Source of the DNA: Phocoena phocoena
Taxonomy: Eukaryota > Chordata > Mammalia > Artiodactyla > Phocoenidae
Reading direction: 5' to 3'
Length of the DNA: 64,000 nucleotides
Assembly: GCF_963924675.1 (NCBI RefSeq)
Contig: NC_089224.1
Span: forward strand, 43,629,158 to 43,693,157
Shown: positions 12,241-22,334 of the stretch, in pieces
How positions within the stretch are numbered: the stretch's first letter is position 1
Layout of the letters: every line of letters starts with the position of its first letter
Translations under genes and position numbers: made by a program
The notes under the pieces: model-generated
The model's input: only the letters and a program-made list of their open reading frames with translations
Told to the model about the DNA's origin: nothing
Databases searched by the model: none

Positions 12241-13110
12241 TTAGAGAAATCCTTTTAACATTTCTTGTAAGGCCAGCTTAATGGTACTGAACTCTTAGCT
12301 TTTGCTTGTCTGTAAAACTATCCCTCCTTCAAATAGCAATGGTAGTCTTGCTAAGGAGAGTTTCTTTGTTGTAGATTTTCTCCTTTCACTACTTTGAATG
12401 CAGTGTGCCACTCCCTTCTGGCCTGCAAAGTACTATTGAAAAGCCAGCTGATTGTTTTCTGGGAGTTCCCCTGCATGTAACTAGTTGCCTTTCTCTTTCT
12501 GCTTTAAATATTCTCTATTTTAAATTTTTGCCATTTTAATTATATGTCTTTGTGTAGACCTCTTTGATTCATCTTGTTTGGGAATCCCTGTGCTTCCTAG
12601 ACTTGGATGTCTGTTTCCTTTCCCAGGTTAAGGAAGCTTTCAGCTATTCTTTCTTCAGATAAGTTCTCTGCCCCTTGATCTCTCTCTTCTCTTCCTGGGA
12701 TACCTATAATATTAAAGTTAGTATGCTTGATGTTGTCCCAGAGGTCTCTTAAACGATCCTTAAAAAAATTTTTTTTTTATGTTCAGCTTGGATATTTTCC
12801 ATGGCTTGGATATTTTCAGTCTTCCAGTTCATTGATCCATTTCTCTGTGTCATCTAATCTACTGTTGATTCCTTCTACTGTATTTTTTATTTCAGTTATC
12901 GTACTCTTCAGCTCTGTTTGGTTCTTTTATTTCTAAATCTTTGTTAAACTTCTCGCTATATTCATTCATTCTTCTCCTGGGTTTGTTGAGCATCTTTATG
13001 ATCATTACCTTGAATTCTTTATCTGGTAGTTTGCATATCTCTACTTTGCTTAGTTCTTCTGAAGTTTTGTCTTGTTCCTTCATTTGGAACATATTCCTCC
13101 ATCTTCTCAT
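12241..13110 (-). pseudogene. L1 ORF1 (RNA-binding protein), broken
   Basis: ORF1 makes the coiled-coil RNA-binding chaperone that coats L1 RNA. Reading the minus strand, the start at 13110 gives MRRWRNMFQMKEQDKTSEEL, typical of this L1 type. A 72-codon open stretch follows to 12892 with a coiled-coil-like SEKFNKDLEIKEPN. Downstream the family-typical conserved region is visible at DNA level (the ACTCCCTTCTGGCCTGC block near 12410), but frameshifts and stops interrupt it. The inferred end is the TAA at 12243-12241. Confidence 0.75.
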
Positions 13111-14228
13111 TTTGCCTAATCCTGTTTTTATTTCTATGTATTAGGTAGGTCAGTTAATTTTCAATCTTGGAGAAGTGTCCTTATGTAGATGTCCAGTGGG
13201 GCCCAGAAGCTCACTCTTCTCTGTTTACTACAGCTATATGCTTTAGTGGTGCCTCTATGTGGACTGTGTGGGCCCTTCTGTTGTGGTGGGCCCAAGTACT
13301 GTGGGCATGCTGGTAGGCAGGGCTGGCTTCTGGCCTGGTTGGTTGCCAGGTCCTGCCTCATGTGGTGGCTGATAGCCCTCTGGTGGGCAGGACTGTGTTC
13401 TGGCATGGTTGCCTGTGGGGCCCTAAGTGTCCCAGGACTGTTGCAGATCCACTATTGGGCAAGGCCAGGTTCTTCTGTGGTAGTTGGCTGCTCGACCTGG
13501 AGAGTCCTGGGACTGGTGCCAGCCTGCTAGTAGGAAGGTATGCCCCCAGTGCTAATAGGCTAGAGGGAGGACTCCAAAATGACACTTGTAAGCACCAGTG
13601 TCCTTCTGGTAAAAAGAGCTTCCAAAAATGGCTGCTGCCCCTGTTTCCATCCCCATGGAAATTGCCCCATCTCAGTTGCCTCCTACCTCTCCAGGAGGCT
13701 CTCCAAGATTAGCAAGTTGGTTGACCCAGGCTCTTATGAAACTACTGTCTTTGTGCTGGGACTCAGAGCATGTGAGATTTTGTGTGTGCCCTTTAAGAGC
13801 TGGATCTGTTTCCTATAGCTTCCTGGCTTTCCTGAACATAAGCTGTGCTGGTTTTCAAAGACAGACATCTTGTATAGGTCCCCGGGGCTGGGGAGCCTGG
13901 TGTGGAGCTCAGTTCCCTTGCTCCTTGAGGAGAACTTCTGAAATTGTGATTATCCTCCCACTTGTGACTTGCCTATCCAGGGTTGTGGATCTTGGCTATA
14001 TTATGTCTCTACCCCTCCCGCTCATCTCATTGTGATTCCTTCTTTAGGAAGGAAAATTTTTTCTGCTAGGCTTGTGGAAAATATTTTCTGCTAGTTGTGG
14101 AAAATATTTTCTGCTAGGCTTCAGGTCATTCTCATAGATAGTTTTTCTGCAAATAGTTGGAATTCTGGTGTATTCATGGGAGGATGTGAGCTCAGGGTCT
14201 TCCTACTCTACCATCTTGGCCACGCCTC
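13111..14228 (-). promoter_or_regulatory. L1 5' UTR (decayed internal promoter region)
   Basis: GC-richer than its surroundings. On the plus strand it has repeated CTGGTAGGCAGG and GGTGGGCAGGAC-like blocks, and ends CTACCATCTTGGCCACGCC. In living L1s this region carries the internal RNA polymerase II promoter. The open frames of 113-135 codons across it (13189-14035) are by-products of its GC content. Confidence 0.75.
14048..14118. repeat. Short tandem duplication inside L1 5' UTR
   Basis: The unit TTGTGGAAAATATTTTCTGC plus TAG occurs about three times with small changes, with a spacing of roughly 22-25 bp. This looks like a local tandem duplication after or before insertion of the L1. Confidence 0.75.
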
Positions 14229-14720
14229 TATCTATACAGTCTTTAACGTGAATGATACATGACACTAATAAATCTTTTTGCTACTACAATCGTGATTGTG
14301 AATACAGTCATGTAAGTTGTCAGATTCTGTAAAGCCAAGTCTATAATAGTTATGCATACAAGCACCAAGTTGTAGAGTGAATCTACCAAAAAGTTTCAGA
14401 TGCACAAAAACGATCTCACATACAAGGGCAAAAAAATCATCTCCCATCATAGATTACTTTTGCCACCTCCAACTATAAATTGTGATTCAAATGTATTCTA
14501 CTTGCTAGGTGAAATTTTGATGGATACATAACACTCTAGAGCCTATTTACTTTTGCTCATATATCTGTTCAAGTGAATTTATGTAACTGAGTTATTTAAA
14601 ATGAAAAGTCATTCCTCATAAAAAATAAAAGGCATATTTATATTTACCAAGCGCCACCTATTCTGGCATTGCAAGGAAACCCTTGTTTTGTCCTAAAAAC
14701 AAGTCTGTAGATATATACAT
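14229..14720. other. No gene recognised
   Basis: AT-rich flank of the L1. Chance open frames only. Confidence 0.5.
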
Positions 14721-14724
14721 CATT

Positions 14725-14830
14725 CCTTCAAAATACACAGGAAGAAATCAAGGCTCAGAGACATTAACAGCTTACTTAAGGTCTAACAGAGAATGCCAAA
14801 GTCTTAATTTGAATTTGATTTCACTGCCTG
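14725..14830 (-). repeat. MIR SINE fragment
   Basis: GAAATCAAGGCTCAGAGACA and TTAACAGCTTACTTAAGG match the reverse MIR core. Short and weak. Confidence 0.4.
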
Positions 14831-15289
14831 TCAAAAAGAGTGGCATTATAGCCAATAAAACACAGATTAAAATACTAGAGCTTTAAACATATCCATTTGA
14901 TTGCTTAATGTTCCTTGTTACCTGACTGATGCAGATTTTTTTTTTAAGTGGACCATCAAGAGATGGAAATGGTTTAGAAGTGATACATTACCATGATTGT
15001 CTTTATAACATGGAAGAATCATTCTCCCTTCCCCACCTATCCCCACTTCTGACAAAGGGTCCTTATAGGAATTCTTCTTGGTATTACGGATCAAAAAGAA
15101 TCCTACTGAATTATATTTTTGCTTGGACCTGGTTTTTGGAGATTCCAGAAGAAATCAGATAATTTTTTTAGTCTAATGGAATAAAAATTTTCTATAACCA
15201 CAAACATTAGAAAGTTGGACAAAAGAAATCAAATACAATTTTCAGGTTTTCTCCCATGTCACAATATCCATGTCACTGGATGTGCTTGT

Positions 15290-15530
15290 TTTTGTGCCTA
15301 TAATATCCTTTTCAATTTCTCTGCCATTAAAATCAGTCTTTTAGATTCAGTTTAAATCTATCTTTTTTCTTTCCTGTGAAGCCTCTTCACCATTCCTCAG
15401 TCCACCCTTCCTTATCACACCTGGAAGATGGTTGACTCTTTCTCTGTACAATACCCCAACTCTTCATACAATACCTCAATTATAGCTGTCATCATACTTC
15501 TGTGCACTTACTTGTCTGCCTTAAGTGACA
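15290..15530 (+). repeat. L2 LINE fragment
   Basis: Pyrimidine-rich sequence with CTGTGAAGCCTCTTCACCAT, then CAATTATAGCTGTCATCAT and CTGTGCACTTACTTGTCTGC. It follows the L2 3' region in sense orientation, but with low similarity. Confidence 0.4.
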
Positions 15531-16254
15531 GCCAAAGAATCCCATGGGGCCTGAAATTCACTTTTGCTCAGTTTTGTGTTTTTGGTGCCAAACATTGAAC
15601 AAATATTTCTTCATTGAAGGCAAGACTACATGGTAGAAAGCAAACGACATGGAGAAATTCACTATAGACCTTAAGAATCTTAAAGTGATGCCCATTTATA
15701 CCTAATCTTCTAATTTCCTTTTTACAAATGTAATCATATGATTCTTTCAAGGAAAATTTGATGTTAAACTTTCATTCATTTTTATGTTATTATTATCAAA
15801 ACATACCGTAGAGAATAAATCATAATTACATTATATTCTCAAGATAAATACATAGATGATAGAATGATAGGTATCTAGATGGTGGATAAAGTATTCCAAA
15901 AGTAAGGAAGTAAACATTTTAGCAATTTCTAATACCCTCAAAATAATCAAAATTTTGAAAAATATTGACTCATTTCATGTAAATAGAAACAACAGAAATG
16001 GTATACTGAGCATGGCTTTAGTATTAAGGAAACTTTCCTCTTTGCACTAACCTTGAACTTGTGTTGTCTTAATGTCTCCAAATATAGTATTCCATTAAAA
16101 TTTTGCCTATGGAATAAAACTGACTAAATGCATCATAAATCTTCCATAAATTATAATACAGTGGTTTAAATTTTGTAGGAGCTGCAATAGAACAATGTAA
16201 GTAACCATGTTTCATTCATCTTAGTATTATATAATTTATGCATCAGCATCTCTT
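15531..16254. other. AT-rich DNA, no gene recognised
   Basis: No convincing repeat or coding signal. Several ATAGATGATAGAATGATAGG-like short runs occur near 15850. Confidence 0.45.
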
Positions 16255-16345
16255 CCTTAGAATTTAAATTTCTTGATTTCAGCCCTCCTTATAAATTTCC
16301 CAAAGGTTTCCCAATATCTTGCACATAACAGACACTAATATATAT
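16255..16345 (+). repeat. L2 LINE 3'-end fragment
   Basis: AGAATTTAAATTTCTTGATT, then CCCAATATCTTGCACATAAC and AGACACTAATATATATG resemble the last about 90 bp of L2. Short, so the call is tentative. Confidence 0.4.
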
Positions 16346-16463
16346 GTTAACAAAACTCAATTACAGCAAAAATGAAAATTGAAAGAGAAAATAAATATCT
16401 TGAAAACAAATGAAAAAAATCAATTTGTGGGTTCTCTTCTGCCACATAAAAGCCACCATGTGG

Positions 16464-16779
16464 GGCTTCCCTGGTGGCGCAGTGGTTGAGAATCTGCCTG
16501 CTATTGCAGGGGACACGGGTTCGAGCCCTGGTCTGGGAGGATCCCACATGCCGCGGAGCAACTAAGCCCGTGAGCCACAACTACTGAACCTGTGCGTCTG
16601 CAGCCTGTGCTCCGCAACAAGAGAGGCCGCGACAGTGAGAGGTCCGCGCGCCGTGATGAAGAGTGGCCCCCGCTAGCCACAACTAGAGAAAGCCCTCGCA
16701 CAGAAACGAAGACCCAACACAGCCAAAAATAAATAAATTAATTAATAAACTCCTACCCCCGACATCTTCTTTAAAAAAA
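16464..16779 (+). mobile_element. CHR-type SINE, long form
   Basis: Starts GGCTTCCCTGGTGGCGCAG with A and B boxes (GGTTCGAGCCC). Unlike the short form it continues into a 3' module with GAAGAGTGGCCCCCGCTAGC, CAACTAGAGAAAGCCCTCGC and AAGACCCAACACAGCC, then (AATA)n. Flanked by 16-bp duplications AAAAGCCACCATGTGG at 16448-16463 and 16780-16795. The next SINE abuts the right duplication. Confidence 0.93.
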
Positions 16780-16795
16780 AAAAGCCACCATGTGG

Positions 16796-17005
16796 GGGCT
16801 TCCCTGGTGGCACAGTGGTTGAGAGTCCGCCTGCTCATGCAGGGGACACGGGTTCGTGCCCCGGTCCGGGAAGATCCCACATGCCGCGGAGCGGCTGGGC
16901 CCGTGAGCCACGGCCGCTGAGCCTGTGCGTCTGGAGCCTGTGCTCCGCAACGGGAGAGGCCACAACAGTGAGAGGCCCGCGTACCGAAAAAAAAAAAAAA
17001 AAAAA
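16796..17005 (+). mobile_element. CHR-type SINE, short form, in tandem with a long form
   Basis: Starts GGGCTTCCCTGGTGGCACAG immediately after the right target duplication of the preceding SINE, has GGTTCGTGCCCCGG, and ends in about 22 A. It is followed by AAAGCCACCACCATTATG, a partial third copy of the target sequence. The layout indicates a second insertion into or beside the duplication made by the first. Confidence 0.93.
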
Positions 17006-17374
17006 AAGCCACCACCATTATGTGTCTTAATATAGCCATGGAATTGTTTCATCACTTCTGCCCATCACTAAAAAGTCTGCATTAAGAGCATTAAGCCCAT
17101 CTGAGTATTATCTTATAAATCTAGAGAAATAGTTTAGAAAATTGCAGTGTCTTGCATTCTGATAATATCTTTGCAGAAGAACAAAACACACTGGTCATTA
17201 GGAAAAATGAAATCATAAATCTTTCTGGGAATTAAAAGAAAGAAAATGTTTTATATTACTTCTTGAGAAAACATGACTCAGTGCAGTTATAAGTTTATGT
17301 ATTCTAAATGTATTTGTATGGAAAACAGATCGTTATATGGTAAAAACAGATTGTTATACAGTAGAAAAGCAACA
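17006..17374. other. No gene recognised
   Basis: AT-rich, with no recognisable element. Confidence 0.45.
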
Positions 17375-17570
17375 GAGTTGGATAAGGCAAGTCTATCCAT
17401 CACTATTTACCTATGTGATCTCACACATGTCCCTTAATCTCTCAGGTCCAGTTTCCTTTTCCATGGGTCTCTATGTCACAGAGTTTTCATATGGAACAAA
17501 TGAGATAATGCATGTTAAACTCATGCGAACGCTAAACTAGAATACTCAGACGCTATTATTATATCGTGTT
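17375..17570 (+). repeat. MIR SINE
   Basis: Sense MIR order: ACTATTTACCTATGTGATCT, ATGTCCCTTAATCTCTCAGG, CAGTTTCCTTTTCCATG, then GGAACAAATGAGATAATGCA. Confidence 0.7.
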
Positions 17571-18334
17571 TATAAATCCCACATAAACACAAAGACACAC
17601 AGTATTCATAGAGAATTAAAATATATCCATTGCAAGAGCATACGTGCATTCCACAAGTAGCACCCTGTCCTAACAGACTGCTGTCACACTGCATTTGTAT
17701 ATGTAAGCATTAGTGCCATTTTCACATACCTGTTAAGCAATCTTCTGTTATTACTTTGCAACACATCATCTATGTCTCTCTTTTTACTAACATAAGACCA
17801 TTATCTTGCCATTCAGCAATGACAGATGATTCATCCATGATTCCAAATGACACATTCTTGATATATGGGGGGGAGAAAAAGAAACAACTTTGCTTCTTTT
17901 TTTAAAAAACAGATATATTCTACCTGTGCCTTGGATTCAGTTCCTGAGAAAAAGTCACAAAACATGTTCAGTGGCACAAACTACCTGGGATACATCATGT
18001 AGGGTAGAGGACAGAAGAGATATTTTCTTCACCAATTACTTGTAAATTTTAACAATATACACTATTCCACATGGAGAATTCAAAATGGTACAAGTTTGCA
18101 CAGGAGAGGAACTGGGGGAGAGGAGTGAAAAAATTTGTTAATTTAGTAGCACAAAATAAATCCATGGTCCATTTTCCCAGTTTTTCATAACAGAAAAACT
18201 GGAATGCCAAAGAGACAAAAGGGGTTTTCCTACAGTCTTTGACATGGTGGTCTTACTTTCTGTCCCAAGTCAGTATTTGCTATCTAAGTGGGATTTTTTT
18301 CTGTTGATTTGTAAATTTATATATGAATATTTTA
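17571..18334. other. No gene recognised
   Basis: No repeat family or coding signal that I can support. A G7 run lies near 17865. Confidence 0.45.
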
Positions 18335-18560
18335 TTATCGATTATAGCTAACTTGTATTGAATGCTTGCTATGTACTACCCATAATATCACCTCTCATTA
18401 AAAAAAACTTTACACAGCAAGTAAATACAAGTGAATAAGTCTTAGGTTACATAGAGAATTAGTGGAAGAGCTTGGATTTGAATCGAAGCGGGTTTGAATC
18501 CAAAACTGCTGCTCTTAACAACTACTTTATTTGGCCTATCAGGGAAAACTGGAAAGATTA
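18335..18560 (-). repeat. MIR SINE
   Basis: Reverse MIR: TGAATGCTTGCTATGTACTA, then ACATAGAGAATTAGTGGAAG and GAGCTTGGATTTGAATCGAA, ending with CTGCTCTTAACAAC. Confidence 0.7.
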
Positions 18561-18849
18561 AGTCATATAAAGCGTGAAGTTAATCAACACTTAAGGATAC
18601 AATTAGCAAATAGCCTTCTTGAAGAGTTTCTTTAAAAAAGGGAGGGGTGCTTGTTATTGCCATTCCTTTGTAAATACTGACCTCATAAGGACTCTTAAAC
18701 TTTGTGGGTACAAAGTCACCATCTATTAGCACATCTGTGTATGCAGGAAGAGACCCATGGGAACAAGAAAACAATACAATACATACAGCCCGATACATGG
18801 AATGAGGAGAACATGCTCAGGCTCCTATAGGAGCACAAAGATGGCTGAA

Positions 18850-19270
18850 CTGTCTGGTGGGGTTAAGGAAAAAGTTCTCCAAGGAAGCCAATCCAGATCA
18901 GAATTTTGAAGGGAAAATTTCCTAGAGAAGTGTAGTAGAAAGGGGAGGTTTGAGAAGGGAGCGAGCATTTACGGCAGAAGGAACAGAATGTAAAAGGCAT
19001 GGAGGTATGAAAAAGCAAGGTACATCTAATTAAGATGCATGGCATGAAGCTCCCTCAGATGGGAATGAATGGAGGCAGGATTTAAAAGATGGGTGGAGTC
19101 AAATCATGGTCTTGTACGTCATGTAAAGAATTTGGATTATAGGTTTCAGGCAAGATGGAGTTATTGAAGAATTTTATATCAATGAATTGAACAGACTTGC
19201 ATTTTAGATAGATTACTTAAGTCTTTAAGTAGATGTGATGGGATCAAAGCCGCAGACAGAGAGACAAGAT
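18850..19270 (-). repeat. L2 LINE fragment
   Basis: Reverse L2 landmarks: GGCAGAAGGAACAGAATG, AAAAGGCATGGAGGTATGA, TCATGGTCTTGTACGTCATG, AAGAATTTGGATTATAGG and AGATGTGATGGGATC. The 60-72-codon antisense frames here have no other support. Confidence 0.6.
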
Positions 19271-21320
19271 GGCCAAAGGTGCTCAAACCTGACTAGATTT
19301 TAAAAGTAAATAAGTTCTTAAACATCGAGACACCTAAAAGTAGAGCTTTTTAAATAGTGTTTTGAGCATATGAAGGACAATCTTATAATCAATTACTGCC
19401 TTGGAACCCTATTGTTGCATTCATATTCCTAATGCCAAAATGACAACAATGGTCTCAGGCACAATTCCATATTCATATTGTTCTTTTACCAGTTAATAAG
19501 ATAAAATTCTCTTTCGCCATTATAATTCTCAATGGAAAGACGTTTTTCATAGAATAAGGCTTTAGTTTCTTAAGTTATTTAATAAAATGAGACAGATTTG
19601 GTATCATGAGAATGATGTAATAGACAACTTATTTACATACTATTTTGATTATCTAAGTCAAGTAATAAAAGAATGAAGACAGATTTTTAAATGATGAGTT
19701 TTCAAATGAGAAAAAGTGACAAGAAAATTTGATTATCATGTAGCATATAGTATAAGTATAATAAACTCAAAAGAAGCAGTGCTGTAGCATCGAAAGTACA
19801 ATTCCTAGTATCATACATACCAGTTAGAGGGTTATCAGTAAACACACAGTAAAAGAACTTTTCATTACATTTTGATAGTAATTAACTCCATTAAGTTGGC
19901 AGACCCATTAAAAAAATTTAGTCATTAAAGTACCATTGTTAAGAAGGTACCTAAAATGATCATGATGAGAGTGACTATGTTATAAATGATAGTTTATTAA
20001 ATTTAGAGCCAAAAGAATTAAGTGGACAATAAATAAAACATGGAACTTGATAATACATTTTCAATAATAAACTTTGGCACCTTGGTTTCAGCAGAAAAAA
20101 AAGGTCTGTGACACTAAATAAATGTTATCTCAAATGCTATTGTTTTGCTGTTTTGTTTGTATTTAATTTCTACATTTGTTTTGATTTGAAGTTTAATTAC
20201 AAATTATAAACACAAGGGGTTTATGCTTAGTGTTACGTGATAAAATTTTAAATAAACAGTTGGTGTTTGTTGAAATTTTTTCCTAGAAGGGGACACATAT
20301 TACTGAAGTTTAAGAAACACTGCCCTGCATGAAAAATGATGAGAGTTTACATTAAGATATTTAGGGAAAGTTTGGTAATGATACTATACCATTGCTGGGA
20401 AATTGAATAGATAAATTCATTCTTTTACGTCCAGCAAAAAATATCTCTCTTTGGCCACCTATAGTATATCTGCCACTGTTTTCAATATCAAAGATACAGA
20501 AATAAAAGTCATAGTCCTGCCCTGCAAAAATATAGAAGTTCCATACGCTGAATGTTAGCAATATGAAGCTTAGCCCATGTTGCTCCAGGATTTTATCCCA
20601 AGGTTGCCTCAGAAATCCCAGGTGATCAGACACTCAAGAGAGTATTTTCATCATTTCTCTCTAAATCAGTGAAAAATTTTATCTGCTAGTCACTATCTCC
20701 TTTATAATATTAAAAACACAAAAGGTGATAGCCTAAAACAGCCTTCAGGTAAGTTGAAATATTTACTAAGCCCTAACACTTCCTCCAATCTTGAGTATTC
20801 CTAGGAGATACACAGGTAGCCAAGTACAGAAAATCACAGCTCTCTTATCCAGCCAAGCAGAGCCGATGACTGTGCTCAGATAAATGGATATTTTTGTCTC
20901 AAAAACTGATTTAGTTTATGCTCACGTGAAACTTATCTTTATGTTAAATAATATTTACAAATATATTCATTAAAGTATTTGAATGAGAACTATTTTCCCT
21001 TTCTATTTTAGTAAATATGGGCTTTGATAAACATTTTAAAGTATAACAAAGGAAGAAAGAAGAAAAAGGAAGAGGAGAGAGGTAGGGAGAAAAGCCAAGG
21101 AGAGAGAAGGAAGGGGAGAGAGAGAAGAAGAGTGATACATATCAGGAAGGGAAAGTTCTTATATCTAAATAGACATATCTTGAAAGTATAATCATATAAA
21201 ATCCTCATCATCTTCATCTTTGGACTGGCAGAGCAAAGACGAGTACAGTTATTTGTTTTAAGCTATCACTGGTGACATTTTCTTGGAGCTCATATCCAAT
21301 CTTACCCGAGTTCTGGTACT
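19271..21320. other. Mostly unique-looking AT-rich DNA, no gene recognised
   Basis: No coding signal. A possible L2 scrap lies at about 20455-20540 (GATACAGAAATAAAAGTCAT, then AGTCCTGCCCTGC). A GA-rich patch at 21050-21135 is a low-complexity purine tract. Near 20300, GAAGTTTAAGAAACACTGCC resembles the end of a hAT-type element but is too short to call. Confidence 0.4.
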
Positions 21321-21324
21321 TGTC

Positions 21325-21500
21325 ACTTGCTCTTAACATCTCTGTTTTCAGTTTCCTGATCAGAAAAATGGGCATGAAAAGGAATCTAACTCATAGAAAA
21401 GGTAAGAGGATTAAGAGTTGATGCATGTAAAGCACTTCGACCACCTCCTGGCATGCATGTGGTGAGTGCTAAATTTGTGTTTATTATTATCATTATATTA
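21325..21500 (+). repeat. MIR SINE
   Basis: Sense MIR: ACTTGCTCTTAACATCTCTG, TTTTCAGTTTCCTGATCAG, AAAATGGGCATGAAAAGG, GATGCATGTAAAGCACTTCG, then GAGTGCTAAATTTG. Confidence 0.7.
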
Positions 21501-21764
21501 TTTATTGAAGGGCCATTGTGAACAGAACACCATCCTAGTGGCTAAACTGAGCTACTAGAAAATTGGCAGTCAACCCTCCTGCCCTCCAGGGACAAGACAC
21601 ACTGCTTTGGAACCAACAGTGTGATGAAATGTTTTATAAGGTAGCTCTAGTTGAACTAATTCCCGCCTACACCCATCTGTGCCATTTGGTTCCTTGCCAA
21701 AAAAATTACATGTTATTATGTAGATATGGGCATATTCTTTCATAGGTTTGATTTAGAATAGTTG

Positions 21765-21865
21765 TTCCAGAGGCTTATCTGACTAGAAGCTGCATCAGAA
21801 TCTCCTGGGGAACTTATGAAAAATGTAAATAACTAGGTCCCACCTCCAAAGAACATAGATCTAGA
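21765..21865 (+). mobile_element. MER5A-like hAT (Charlie) non-autonomous DNA transposon
   Basis: CATCAGAATCTCCTGGGGAA, then TAGGTCCCACCTCCAAAG and TCTAGAATC follow the MER5A/B consensus order. Terminal repeats are decayed, so edges are approximate. Confidence 0.6.
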
Positions 21866-22060
21866 ATCGTTAAAGATTGTACAAAAATGCCATTTACGTG
21901 CATATTACTCATCCTCAGACACAGAGCATGCAGAAAAATGGAAAGCATTCAAATTTACAAGCTGAAGAATACCCAGAACATACATTCACATTACTTAAGT
22001 GGAAAGGAAATGACTCCATATCATTTTACGACTCACAGGGCACTGCCTGGCCCAGGCATC

Positions 22061-22322
22061 AAGAGGCAGCGGCTTGTAGTGAAAGCTCTGCAGCCAGGCA
22101 GGCTGAGTTAAATCTGGCTTCTCCACTTAGCAGCTGTGTGAACTTGGCAAGTTCCTTAACCTCTCTGTGTCTCAGTCTCCTCCTATGTAAGAGAGGTATT
22201 ATAATCATAGAGCTTATCTCATTGGTTGCTGTGCAGATGAAGTACAATAAATGTAAAATACTTGAAACACTACTTGGCATACAGTATACCCTCAATACAT
22301 GTCAGTTATCATTATTAATATC
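22061..22322 (+). repeat. MIR SINE, near full length
   Basis: Best-preserved MIR in the window. A tRNA-related head (AAAGCTCTGCAGCCAGGCAG) leads into the core CACTTAGCAGCTGTGTGAAC, TTCCTTAACCTCTCTGTG and CTCAGTCTCCTCCTATG. The L2-like tail has TACTTGGCATACAGTATACC and CAATACATGTCAG. The 157-codon frame across it (21877-22350) is a chance read-through of MIR sequence. Confidence 0.9.
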
Positions 22323-22334
22323 GGGAATTATTAT

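Larger units (their letters stand above)
9981..14228 (-). mobile_element. L1 LINE with large internal ORF2 deletion, interrupted by a SINE
   Basis: A minus-strand L1. The 3' end is at 9981 (T-run, then AATTGAAGTATGATTGATTT, the reverse of the L1 tail). The 5' end is at 14228, marked by CCATCTTGGCCACGCCTC, the reverse of the 5' UTR start. In L1 order it has a 5' UTR (about 13111-14228), ORF1 (12241-13110), a short spacer, the second half of ORF2 (about 10300-12117) and a 3' UTR. At about 12,115 the sequence jumps from the ORF1-ORF2 spacer to the middle of the reverse-transcriptase region, so the endonuclease and first RT motifs are absent. A short CHR SINE sits inside. No clear target duplication was found. 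Confidence 0.85.

Noticed and set aside
13189..14035. Frames of 113-135 codons with Leu, Cys and Trp
   Set aside because: Reverse strand of an L1 5' UTR.
16459..16620. Possible tRNA gene (A and B boxes present)
   Set aside because: The boxes belong to a tRNA-derived SINE. There is no cloverleaf with an acceptor stem and no terminator at tRNA distance.
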